64,000 nucleotides of DNA from Desulfitobacterium_A nosdiversum (GTDB lineage Bacteria > Bacillota > Desulfitobacteriia > Desulfitobacteriales > Desulfitobacteriaceae), in assembly GCF_049860565.1 (NCBI RefSeq), contig NZ_CP172056.1, positions 3,224,001 to 3,288,000 on the forward strand, in the 5' to 3' direction. The translations under genes and the position numbers were made by a program. Positions 9,389 to 16,216 of this stretch are shown here, piece after piece (position 1 is the first letter of the stretch; the number at the start of each line of letters is the position of its first letter). The notes beneath the pieces are model-generated. The model saw only the letters and a program-made list of their open reading frames with translations, searched no databases and was not told the DNA's origin.

Positions 9389-9865
9389 ATGATGAAAAAC
9401 TTAAAAAAATTAGTTGTCCTGGTTACAGCACTTGGAGTTTTAGGAACTGCCGGAACAGTTTATGCAGCAACATTCAAGACACCTGCAGAAATCACCTCAC
9501 AAGTGACCGGAAAATCCGTTGAAGCAGTCAATGAAGAAAGAGCTTCTGGCAAAACGTACGGTACGATCGCTAATGAAGTCGGTAAACTTGATGAATTCCA
9601 AAGCCAAATGTTAGAACAAAGAAAAGCAATCTTAGATCAACAAGTTAAGGATGGAAAACTAACACAAGAACAAGCCGACACAATTTACAACAACATCAAA
9701 AACAATCAAGCGACCTGCGATGGAACGGGTATGGCACAATACGGAAGAGGCTATGGTATGGGTGCAGGCATGGGTCAAGGAAGAGGTATGGGCCAAGGCT
9801 ACGGCTGCGGCTTAGGTAACGGATATCGTTCAGGTGCTGCTGCTCAAGGTACTGTAACCCAGTAA
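9389..9865 (+). CDS. Secreted DUF2680-like protein with Gly/Met/Arg-rich tail
   Basis: Function unknown. Residues 1-25 form a Sec signal peptide (KNLKKLVVLVTALGVLG...VYA). The middle (about 30-110) has the alternating helical pattern seen in DUF2680/YckD-type exported proteins (VTGKSVEAVNEER, KDGKLTQEQADTIY). The tail from about residue 112 is rich in Gly, Met, Arg and Tyr with two Cys (GRGYGMGAGMGQGRGMGQG). A GTG at 9383 is in frame, but AAAGGAGTG fits the ATG at 9389. The gene lies next to a two-component system whose sensor loop has a similar Gly-Met motif, and has 11-bp repeat operators in front, so regulation by that pair is likely. Confidence 0.8.
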   Translation: MMKNLKKLVVLVTALGVLGTAGTVYAATFKTPAEITSQVTGKSVEAVNEERASGKTYGTIANEVGKLDEFQSQMLEQRKAILDQQVKDGKLTQEQADTIYNNIKNNQATCDGTGMAQYGRGYGMGAGMGQGRGMGQGYGCGLGNGYRSGAAAQGTVTQ

Positions 9866-9909
9866 GACAGCATTTTATTTTGCATCAAATTTAAACATGA
9901 GAAATGAGA

Positions 9910-9950
9910 AAGGCTGCAAAACGATAATACGAAACGTCTTGCAGCTTTTC
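9910..9950 (+). terminator. Terminator-like hairpin between secreted protein and polyferredoxin genes
   Basis: AAGGCTGCAA pairs with TTGCAGCTTTT (one bulge) and is followed by CTATAA. With only 107 nt between the genes it may act as a partial terminator or attenuator rather than a full stop. Confidence 0.5.
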
Positions 9951-9972
9951 TATAAACGGGGAGTGAAAAGAA

Positions 9973-11124
9973 ATGAAAAGCAATAAATATATTCGCTATT
10001 TGCGATGGGCTCTTTTAGCTCTTTTTACACTATTGATTACTTATACCTCTTATCTCCATATTTCCCTTGGCGGCGGGAAATCTCCTTCAATTCATGCTTT
10101 ATGTCCCTTCGGAGGATTAGAAAGTCTCTACCAAGTGTTTGCAACTGGAAGTTTTATCAGCAAGATATTTGCCGGTACATTAATTCTTTTCGGAATTACT
10201 GTTGTTTTAGCTTTATTTTTCAGACGCAGTTTTTGTGGATTGATCTGTCCATTTGGTGCTATTCAGGAATTCTTTGCAAAGATTGGTCACAAGTTCTTCA
10301 AAAAACGATTGATTATGCCGCAGAAAATTGATAAGCCTTTGCGCTATTTAAAATATGCCGTTCTTCTTATAACCCTATTCTATGCTTGGAAAACAGCAGG
10401 CTTATGGATGTCCCCTTATGACCCCTGGTCGGCTTATGGTCATCTTTCCGAGGGAGTAAATAGTGTTTGGGAAGAATCTGCTGTAGGGTTAATTCTTTTG
10501 ATCATTACAATTGTAGGATCACTTCTTTACGATCGGTTCTTTTGCAAATATATCTGCCCTATGGGCGCAGTCTATGGAATATTCGGTAAAGCCAGTCCGT
10601 TTAAAGTTGTGCGAAATGAAGATGCTTGTATTAATTGTGGAAAATGTAATAAAGTCTGCCCTATGAATATTGACGTTCAACATTCCATTGAGGTTAAAAA
10701 CGCCGAATGTATTAACTGCCAAACCTGTGTATTAAATTGTCCGAAAGCTGGAGCTTTGGAAAGCAAGGAAGGTTCTAAAGCATTAAAGCCAATCGTTATT
10801 ATTGCCTTGGTCATGGCAGTATTCTTTGGTTCAATCTTTGCTGCTCAAGCTGCAGGTGTTTATACCTTGCTGCCTGAACAACTCAAAGCTGGGGAAACCA
10901 TGAACTTTGATGAAATTAAAGGTTATATGACAATTAAAGAAGCAGCTCAAGCGACGAATACAGATCTTCATGAATTCTATAAGATGTTTAAAATTCCTGA
11001 AAACATTCCCGCAGAAACCATGATGAAAGAAATTGGGAAAACTGTACCGGGTTACGAATTTGGTGATGTTAAGGAAAGTTTAGAAAACTCAAAGGGTGAG
11101 GTTAAAACAGAGTCAGAGAAATAG
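9973..11124 (+). CDS. NapH-like membrane polyferredoxin
   Basis: Membrane-bound electron-transfer protein of the NapH/CcoG-like group. About six transmembrane helices carry two CxxxCP-type motifs on the N side (FCGLICPFGAIQ near residue 88, FCKYICPMGAVY near 190). Two [4Fe-4S] ferredoxin motifs follow (CINCGKCNKVCP and CINCQTCVLNCP, about 217-255), then another membrane helix and a soluble C-terminal segment of about 80 residues. Partners such as NapG/NosR or an FMN-binding protein are not next to it. It probably moves electrons between quinol and cytoplasmic or exported acceptors, but the acceptor cannot be read from sequence. Confidence 0.85.
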   Translation: MKSNKYIRYLRWALLALFTLLITYTSYLHISLGGGKSPSIHALCPFGGLESLYQVFATGSFISKIFAGTLILFGITVVLALFFRRSFCGLICPFGAIQEFFAKIGHKFFKKRLIMPQKIDKPLRYLKYAVLLITLFYAWKTAGLWMSPYDPWSAYGHLSEGVNSVWEESAVGLILLIITIVGSLLYDRFFCKYICPMGAVYGIFGKASPFKVVRNEDACINCGKCNKVCPMNIDVQHSIEVKNAECINCQTCVLNCPKAGALESKEGSKALKPIVIIALVMAVFFGSIFAAQAAGVYTLLPEQLKAGETMNFDEIKGYMTIKEAAQATNTDLHEFYKMFKIPENIPAETMMKEIGKTVPGYEFGDVKESLENSKGEVKTESEK

Positions 11125-11146
11125 AAATTGGTGGTTTGATCTGAAT

Positions 11147-11214
11147 AATAACAAAAGGGAATCCGCAGATCATGAGCGTAATGCAACATGAAAAGCGGAT
11201 TCCTTTTTGTTATT
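11147..11214. terminator. Bidirectional terminator
   Basis: AATAACAAAAGGGAATCCGC and GCGGATTCCTTTTTGTTATT form a 17-20 bp stem between convergent genes (polyferredoxin on plus, seleno-glutaredoxin on minus), with T-rich flanks on both strands. Confidence 0.8.
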
Positions 11215-11227
11215 CAAGACTAATTAG

Positions 11228-11575
11228 TTAGAATTGATTTGGTGTAATATTAAATTTATGGGCACAATTCGGGCACGTTACTGTGATTTCTCCTTTATTG
11301 ATCGGAACACGCATCTTGCCATGGCATTTTTCGCATTCGGCAACGCGATGATCGACGAGCTGCAGAATTTTGGCTTTATCTAAACCAACCACAACATCCT
11401 CACCGATCATAAATGTGGGCACGCTGCTGATTCTTCTTTGGATCAGCTCAGCTCGGGCTTGTTCATCAACATTGATATCCTTTTCAATAAAGTGGATTTT
11501 TTTCTGCGAAAGAAACTCCTTCGCCATTGTACAATACGGTCAGGTCTTTGTAGTGAACATAACAACATTTTTCAT
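11228..11575 (-). CDS. Glutaredoxin-like selenoprotein (U-P-Y-C) with C-terminal zinc ribbon
   Basis: Conventional ORF finding starts at 11527, but the homologous N-terminal strand lies upstream in the same frame across an in-frame TGA at 11542-11540. Reading it as selenocysteine gives M-K-N-V-V-M-F-T-T-K-T-U-P-Y-C, so U12 and C15 form the CxxC-like redox site of glutaredoxin/NrdH folds. The cis-Pro loop (SSVPTF) and VVGLDKAKI helix follow. The ATG at 11575 has an AAAGGTGAAG site. A hairpin 15 nt after the UGA (11524-11506) with GG in its loop fits a bacterial SECIS. Unusually, residues about 78-115 hold two CxxC pairs (CEKC, CPNC), a zinc ribbon. Full length is 115 residues including Sec. 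Likely a thiol-disulfide reductase in the cytoplasm. Confidence 0.85.
11506..11524 (-). promoter_or_regulatory. Candidate SECIS hairpin of seleno-glutaredoxin 1
   Basis: On the minus strand GCGAAG pairs with TTTCGC around a loop beginning with GGAG, starting 15 nt after the UGA. Position and GG in the apical loop match bacterial SelB-binding SECIS elements. Confidence 0.6.
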
Positions 11576-11646
11576 TTTCTTCACCTTTTCCTTTGCTAAA
11601 TTTATAATTCAATTTATCTAAATACGGTTAAAGTGTCTGAATACAG

Positions 11647-11883
11647 TTAAGACCAGTTTTTAAATGCTTCCTCATACTCAGCCGCAGAAAAACCAACAAG
11701 AACCCAATCTCCTGCTTTAACCACCGGAACAGTCATTGAACTGGTAACTTGCTGCATTTCTTTGCGAGCGGCTGGTATTATAATATTTTTCTCAACCCAT
11801 TTGATTCCCTTACCCGTAAGGAACCGCTTAGCGCGTACACAATGCGGTCAAAGAGGCACAACATACATAATGACTTCTTCCAT
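11647..11883 (-). CDS. Second glutaredoxin-like selenoprotein (U-P-H-C)
   Basis: This gene is invisible to standard ORF calling. From the ATG at 11883 (AAGGAAAGTG upstream) the frame reads M-E-E-V-I-M-Y-V-V-P-L, then TGA (11850-11848), then P-H-C, and stays open to TAA at 11647: 78 residues including Sec at position 12. The UxxC site is at exactly the same position as in the neighbouring selenoprotein. The rest is a typical glutaredoxin/NrdH ending with a cis-Pro loop (SMTVPVV) and a C-terminal helix (SAAEYEEAFKNW). A hairpin with GG in the loop begins 14 nt after the UGA. It lies 71 nt before the first seleno-glutaredoxin and 30 nt after the ResA-like gene. Confidence 0.85.
11814..11833 (-). 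promoter_or_regulatory. Candidate SECIS hairpin of seleno-glutaredoxin 2
   Basis: TAAG and CTTA (plus two outer pairs across a one-base bulge) close a CGGTTC loop 14 nt after the UGA. Placement and loop GG parallel the hairpin of the neighbouring selenoprotein gene. Confidence 0.5.
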
Positions 11884-11913
11884 TGTTTCACTTTCCTTCG
11901 TTTATTATCTAAA

Positions 11914-12459
11914 TTATTTTATAGCTCCCACCATTGCTTTCATAGAATCATAGGTCATCGGCCCAACAAGTTTCTTTTGAATTACACCTTGGGTATCGAT
12001 GATGAAGCTAGCCGGAATGGAATAGACATCATATAATTCCCCTATGCTTCCTTTTTCATCCAAAACAACAGGAAAGGTAATGCCAAAACTTTTTAAGAAG
12101 GGAGCCACATCAGCACGATTCTTTTCAGCATTCGTCAGATTCACGGCAAGAACTTCAAGGCCCTTATCTTTTTGATCTACATAGAACTTTTCTATATCCG
12201 GCATTTCTGAGCGACAGGGCGGACACCAGGTTGCCCAAAAATTAAGGATAACCTTTTTTCCTTTCAGACTCGAAAGTCGAATTGAATTCCCATCCAGTGT
12301 CTTCAGTTCAAAATCAGGCGCTAAATTGCCTTCATCAATCCCCACCGTCAGTTTTGAACTGGATGAAATCGTATTTGTAGGAGTATTAGGTTTTTGAACA
12401 CTGTAAAAGCCCCAAAAGATCAAGCCGATAAGAACAGCAACCGCAAAATATTTTTTCAC
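11914..12459 (-). CDS. Membrane-anchored thioredoxin-like protein (ResA/TlpA type)
   Basis: Extracytoplasmic thiol-disulfide oxidoreductase. A single N-terminal membrane anchor (KKYFAVAVLIGLIFWGFY) precedes a thioredoxin fold with active site FWATWCPPCRSEMP and a cis-Pro motif (YSIPASFIID). The family includes ResA, TlpA and CcsX, which receive electrons from CcdA. Several in-frame starts exist. GAGGAG directly abuts an ATG at 12468, so the GTG at 12459, nine nt further, is the better start (181 residues). It follows ccdA by about 15 nt, which supports the CcdA-ResA partnership. Confidence 0.9.
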   Translation of the reverse strand: MKKYFAVAVLIGLIFWGFYSVQKPNTPTNTISSSSKLTVGIDEGNLAPDFELKTLDGNSIRLSSLKGKKVILNFWATWCPPCRSEMPDIEKFYVDQKDKGLEVLAVNLTNAEKNRADVAPFLKSFGITFPVVLDEKGSIGELYDVYSIPASFIIDTQGVIQKKLVGPMTYDSMKAMVGAIK

Positions 12460-12473
12460 GCAGCACATCTCCT

Positions 12474-13190
12474 CTAGTTTGCAAAGTAGGTATATCGTGA
12501 TAGCCAAGCACTGATTTTTTGCAATTGGCCTGCATATAAGAGCAGCCCCATTCCCACTAAAATCCAGCCATTGATCATTGAGAGCAGCCCTAATCTTCTA
12601 TTGACGGCTTTAACAGCTTTAAGAGAGTATGTAATGACTAAGGAAATAGCTAGAAATGGAATACCCAAGCCCATGGAATAGACCAACAGCAAAAACATTC
12701 CGTTATATACTGTATCGGTAGATCCCGCGAGTAAAAGAATTGAAGACAAAGCTAAACCAACACAAGGAGTCCAACCCGCCCCGAACGAAACCCCCAGCAG
12801 CAAAGAACGCCAGACCGTATTCTCTTTTATGGCCTTTCCTTCCCAGCGTTTTTCCATCATCAGAAAGCGCAGCTTTAATATACCTGCCATTTGCAGGCCA
12901 AAAATAATGATTAAAATACCGCTCAATTTCTGAACCAATTCTCGATTATGCGTAAAAATTCTGCCCACTGCACTTGCTGAGGCGCCCATCAACACAAAAA
13001 TGAGGCTAAAACCAACAATAAAACTTATGGATCGTGTCAGCAATAACCGTTTCGAAACCTCAATTCGATCATTGCCATAGATTGAACCCGTCAGGTTTGC
13101 AACATATGCCGGAATCAAAGGAAAAACGCACGGAGATAAAAATGATAGCATTCCTGCTGTTAACGCAAAGAGAACTGAAATATTCTCCAT
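12474..13190 (-). CDS. ccdA: CcdA-type transmembrane thiol-electron carrier
   Basis: Six-helix membrane protein that passes electrons from cytoplasmic thioredoxin to extracytoplasmic thioredoxin-like proteins (DsbD central-domain family). The paired helices carry the reactive Cys in SFLSPCVFPLIPAY (near residue 20) and GWTPCVGLAL (near 140). The 238-residue length fits CcdA. It sits directly before the ResA-like gene and after a membrane protein of unknown role, so an operon running from a Trx reductase to exported thiols is plausible. Confidence 0.93.
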   Translation of the reverse strand: MENISVLFALTAGMLSFLSPCVFPLIPAYVANLTGSIYGNDRIEVSKRLLLTRSISFIVGFSLIFVLMGASASAVGRIFTHNRELVQKLSGILIIIFGLQMAGILKLRFLMMEKRWEGKAIKENTVWRSLLLGVSFGAGWTPCVGLALSSILLLAGSTDTVYNGMFLLLVYSMGLGIPFLAISLVITYSLKAVKAVNRRLGLLSMINGWILVGMGLLLYAGQLQKISAWLSRYTYFAN

Positions 13191-13209
13191 TTTACTCCTC
13201 CTGAGGAAC

Positions 13210-14091
13210 CTAGTTCGTCTTAGTCTCTACTTTCCAGAAATCTATGGTAATACATACCAGGGCGAGGGTCAAATAAAAAATTTGCTGTGAGGAAAAACCC
13301 CATACCAAGTTTTGCTTTAATGGATTCAGGAAGGAAATAAAGGCTTGACCTAAGTTATACCACATAAATGAATGTAGTATCTTCTTAAACTTTGCATTTT
13401 CATTTTGCTGCGATATACTCTTCCAAAAGTAAAAGTAATATAGAAACAAGGCAAGTAAAGCTTCAGTTCCATAAACCGCAATTCGACTAGGTGCCTCTCC
13501 CAGCGCAAATAAATAGTAAACAATGCTTCCCGTCAGAAAGCTTGAAAGGAATAGTTCCCCGTAAACCTCAATCTTAATTCTCTCTTTTCTCGCTTGGAAA
13601 TAAAAATACGTAAAGGTTGCTGCAGCAGCAAGCCCCATTCCCCGTTCGTCACCTGAGTAATAAAGAAGTGCCAACGGGTTGCTCATTGACTGAAGAGGAT
13701 GAAAAAAGAGCAAGCTGAATTTCCAGACAAATAAGGCTAAAACCGCACCTTTTTCTACTGTTTCCTTAATTTGTTCTTTAACAGATGAGTCAAGGGTATC
13801 TAATCTCTTTAAATGATATTTTACTACCCAATAACTCATAAAAATAGCAAAAATTAACGCAAGCCCCTGAACTTTGATTACAAACGGGCCAAGCTGAAAA
13901 CTAGAACTCATCTTTTTCCCCCGGGAAGCTAAACGTTTCTGTAAAATAGCAATTTCTTCCTCTAAGCTCTCTAATTGGAATATCAGCTCAGGTTTAACGG
14001 AGTGAGCCGGCCAGCGTGCTATAACATCGATAAGTTTTTCCTGCAACTCCTGAAAACGGCGTTCCTCCATTTTCTTTTGTTCTTTATCCAT
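13210..14091 (-). CDS. Multi-pass membrane protein, weakly Lgt-like
   Basis: I do not recognise this protein with certainty. The first 75 residues are charged and coiled-coil-like (EERRFQELQEKLIDVI, LESLEEEIAILQKRL). Six to seven hydrophobic segments follow (from FQLGPFVIKVQGLALIFAIF). The layout of the membrane part, with LGPFVIKVQGL then paired helices, vaguely resembles prolipoprotein diacylglyceryl transferase (Lgt), but the catalytic His-Gly region of Lgt is not evident. The start is taken at the ATG at 14091, with GGGGAGGAC before it and an 8-nt overlap with the ferredoxin gene; an in-frame start at 14169 would overlap more. It sits in the ferredoxin-ccdA-resA run. Confidence 0.6.
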   Translation of the reverse strand: MDKEQKKMEERRFQELQEKLIDVIARWPAHSVKPELIFQLESLEEEIAILQKRLASRGKKMSSSFQLGPFVIKVQGLALIFAIFMSYWVVKYHLKRLDTLDSSVKEQIKETVEKGAVLALFVWKFSLLFFHPLQSMSNPLALLYYSGDERGMGLAAAATFTYFYFQARKERIKIEVYGELFLSSFLTGSIVYYLFALGEAPSRIAVYGTEALLALFLYYFYFWKSISQQNENAKFKKILHSFMWYNLGQAFISFLNPLKQNLVWGFSSQQIFYLTLALVCITIDFWKVETKTN

Positions 14092-14287
14092 GAACGATGT
14101 CCTCCCCGTTTTCGTCTCGGAAGGTGATTGCGCCTTGCATGCAGACTTCCATACACTCTTCACATTCAATACACCGTTCCGGTTTTACAACAGCAAGATG
14201 AGCGACCATAAGAATTGCATTTTGAGGACAGGCATGAACACATCGCTGGCAGCCTCGGCAGAGTTTTTCAAGAATAAAAGCAGACAT
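14084..14287 (-). CDS. Small 2[4Fe-4S] ferredoxin
   Basis: 67-residue protein with two complete ferredoxin motifs: CRGCQRCVHACP (about 10-21) and CIECEECMEVCM (about 39-50). The second ends in CM rather than CP. It overlaps the following membrane-protein gene by 8 nt and lies 59 nt after the fmdB-like gene. It could donate electrons to the radical SAM enzyme upstream or to the NADPH-motif-lacking thioredoxin reductase at 16921; this is inferred from position only. Confidence 0.9.
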   Translation of the reverse strand: MSAFILEKLCRGCQRCVHACPQNAILMVAHLAVVKPERCIECEECMEVCMQGAITFRDENGEDIVHG

Positions 14288-14346
14288 CCAAACTCCTCCC
14301 CGTTAATCCATAAGCGAAAAGACTCACGGTCTTCTTAACATCCTGC

Positions 14347-14553
14347 TCAGCCAAAGCCTGACGATCTTACGGGCGCACCGGCTGAACTAGTACTACCGCT
14401 TGTTTTGCTTCCTCCGATATTGACTGCTGTAAATCGTTGACTGATTTTTTGACTTTTACACTGCGGACATATTTGTTGATCTTTCTGGCTTATACTGCAG
14501 AAAACCGAAAACTTATGCCCGCATTCCTGACAGATCAGATCATAGCTTGGCAC
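14347..14553 (-). CDS. FmdB-type zinc-ribbon protein
   Basis: 68 residues. The N-terminus MPSYDLICQECGHKFSV and the second pair CPQCKSQ form the FmdB/CxxC zinc ribbon, followed by a Ser/Gly-rich tail. The family's function is poorly defined. It begins 13 nt after the radical SAM gene, so it belongs to the same transcript. A second FmdB-type gene occurs at 63453. Confidence 0.85.
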   Translation of the reverse strand: MPSYDLICQECGHKFSVFCSISQKDQQICPQCKSQKISQRFTAVNIGGSKTSGSTSSAGAPVRSSGFG

Positions 14554-14566
14554 TTTCTTCGCCCCC

Positions 14567-15925
14567 CTAAAATCCCATCTTGAGTAGATTATCTCCGTAG
14601 TATTTCAGACCTAGTGTAAGAATTTCCTTAATGGGACGACAATCCGGCCCTTGAACTCGCCCTGTTCTGTCTTTGGCAATAGCGCCGCAGCCACCGCCGC
14701 ATATCAAGCTCACATCACAATCCTTGCATTCAGGAATAGTTAGGACGCTGCGTTCTTCCCAATCTTTAGTCTCTTTTTCCTTGATCGTATATTCTGGATA
14801 AAATGTTCCCAGCTTAAATTCATCCTGTCCCGTTGAAGCCGTACAGCCGTATATATCACCATAGAGATCGTATACCCATTCCGTTTTACACGCCGGACAA
14901 GTATCATAAGACGGTAAATAGAGTTCACCTGTTTGTACGAGATGGTGGATTCCTTTAAATTCCGGAGTATGGAATTTCTTAAGGATAGGATATTTTTCGG
15001 CTAATTCCAGAAACATTGCCCAATGCTCTGCTTGCCCCATAAGATGCTCCGGTTTAGCATAACATTCAAAAAGTTCATAATTACGGCCAATTGCCGTCTT
15101 AAAACGCTGCGACGGCAAATCAAGCCAGCCGCGTCGATCTAAATCTTCGGCTAAGGCAACTAGAGACTCAAAATTGTTTTTGTCAACAACAGTCCTTAAA
15201 TTGATCGGTATTCCTCGATTGATAGCTTCTGTAAGGCCTTCCATAATTCGATCATACGTCCCTTGCCCTCCTGCAGTAGGACGGCGCAGATCGTGAACTG
15301 GCTTTGGACCATCGAGAGTAATCTGCAGTTCCTTAATTTCAGCTTGCTGGAGAATATCAAGGTATTCTATCAGATCGTAACCGTTCGTGACTGCCGTGAT
15401 TGCATAGCCTCCGCTTGCAGCTTTTTTAACGATATAATCGATCATTTTCATCTGTCTAGCCGAAGCCTGGAGAGCCTCCCCGCCAAACAGCGTAATAAAA
15501 GGTTTCTGCTCTTGATATTGGCGTCCTATATGCTCAAAAAAAGCATCTACCACCTCCTTGGTAATAAGATCTTTTTTATGCTTAATTCCGTTTTCATAAC
15601 AGTAAAGGCATGCAAAATTACAGGTGTAGGTTGGTGCGAGAAGAACCTGAGGTGCTGTTTCACGAAGCGCTTTATTGAACTCCGGCAAGCGTTCTTCAAG
15701 ACGTTTGTCTTCTGCTGTTTTGTCTTGGTATAAATATCCCCTGCTTTGCAAGTAATTTATAAGCTCGGGCTCGCCAACCTCTCCGCCCTGTTTTAGAATC
15801 ATCAACTTTTCATAATCCTCTTGCGGTACAAGATCAAACCCCCCGGATAACGCATTTAAAATTGCGTAAGGATATTTTGGATTCTCTTTCATCGGTAAAA
15901 CCAGGTTATATTTGCTAAAATACAT
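14567..15925 (-). CDS. Radical SAM/SPASM peptide maturase
   Basis: 452 residues. The radical SAM motif TCNFACLYC (C102, C106, C109) binds the catalytic [4Fe-4S], followed by FGGEAL and a TIM-barrel core. The C-terminal third is a SPASM domain with many Cys (YDTCPACK, DIYGCTAST, IPECKDCDVSLICGGGCGA, QGPDC) for auxiliary clusters. The first 90 residues resemble the recognition region of maturases that act on small Cys-rich peptides. A 36-residue Cys-rich gene with a strong ribosome site lies directly upstream (16069-16179), with a hairpin between them that would let the precursor be made in excess. An anaerobic sulfatase- or quinohemoprotein-type maturase is an alternative, but no such substrate is nearby. 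Confidence 0.9.
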   Translation of the reverse strand: MYFSKYNLVLPMKENPKYPYAILNALSGGFDLVPQEDYEKLMILKQGGEVGEPELINYLQSRGYLYQDKTAEDKRLEERLPEFNKALRETAPQVLLAPTYTCNFACLYCYENGIKHKKDLITKEVVDAFFEHIGRQYQEQKPFITLFGGEALQASARQMKMIDYIVKKAASGGYAITAVTNGYDLIEYLDILQQAEIKELQITLDGPKPVHDLRRPTAGGQGTYDRIMEGLTEAINRGIPINLRTVVDKNNFESLVALAEDLDRRGWLDLPSQRFKTAIGRNYELFECYAKPEHLMGQAEHWAMFLELAEKYPILKKFHTPEFKGIHHLVQTGELYLPSYDTCPACKTEWVYDLYGDIYGCTASTGQDEFKLGTFYPEYTIKEKETKDWEERSVLTIPECKDCDVSLICGGGCGAIAKDRTGRVQGPDCRPIKEILTLGLKYYGDNLLKMGF

Positions 15926-16035
15926 TTCTCCACCCTTTTCTTTAACATATTATATTTCTTGTCTTATTTTCATTTGTTTTTTATATCTGTCAGTCTATAT
16001 ATTTAACTCTAATACGAATAGAGAAACTTCATGCC

Positions 16036-16061
16036 AAAAAGCGGCAGAACTTTTCTGCCGC
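16036..16061 (-). terminator. Hairpin between RiPP-like precursor and maturase genes
   Basis: GCGGCAGAA pairs perfectly with TTCTGCCGC around AAG, followed by TTTTTGG on the minus strand. This gives an intrinsic terminator or attenuator 7 nt after the small peptide gene, typical of RiPP operons where the precursor is expressed above the enzymes. Confidence 0.75.
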
Positions 16062-16068
16062 CAAGGGA

Positions 16069-16179
16069 TTAGTCGTGGCAACCCGCGACGATTTGGGATG
16101 ATTTAGAACAACATTGAGCAACGGTAAGTGCAAGGCTCGTATTGCAGCAAGCCGAAGATGTTGAAGTAATTGGGCGCAT
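16069..16179 (-). CDS. 36-residue Cys-rich RiPP-like precursor peptide
   Basis: Too short for normal ORF lists. ATG at 16179 is preceded by AAAGGAGGTGAGCGTC, one of the strongest ribosome sites in the window, and the frame ends with TAA at 16069. The peptide has five Cys in 36 residues: a CC pair at 11-12, a CC pair at 23-24 and C34, in a Ser/Thr/Ala-rich background, ending Ala-Gly-Cys-His-Asp. A Cys-rich peptide immediately before a radical SAM/SPASM gene and after a methyltransferase gene is the classic arrangement of a sactipeptide-like or other radical-SAM RiPP. I cannot name its family; SCIFF-type peptides have six Cys and are longer. Confidence 0.75.
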   Translation of the reverse strand: MRPITSTSSACCNTSLALTVAQCCSKSSQIVAGCHD

Positions 16180-16216
16180 GACGCTCACCTCCTTTCAATT
16201 CGATAACTTTTAATAC

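Noticed and set aside
11749..12036. 95-codon plus-strand ORF
   Set aside because: It is antisense to the Sec-glutaredoxin 2 gene and the end of the ResA-like gene; no codon or homology support.
15263..15733. 156-codon plus-strand ORF
   Set aside because: Entirely antisense to the radical SAM gene, Cys/Phe-rich by reverse-complement bias, no ribosome site.
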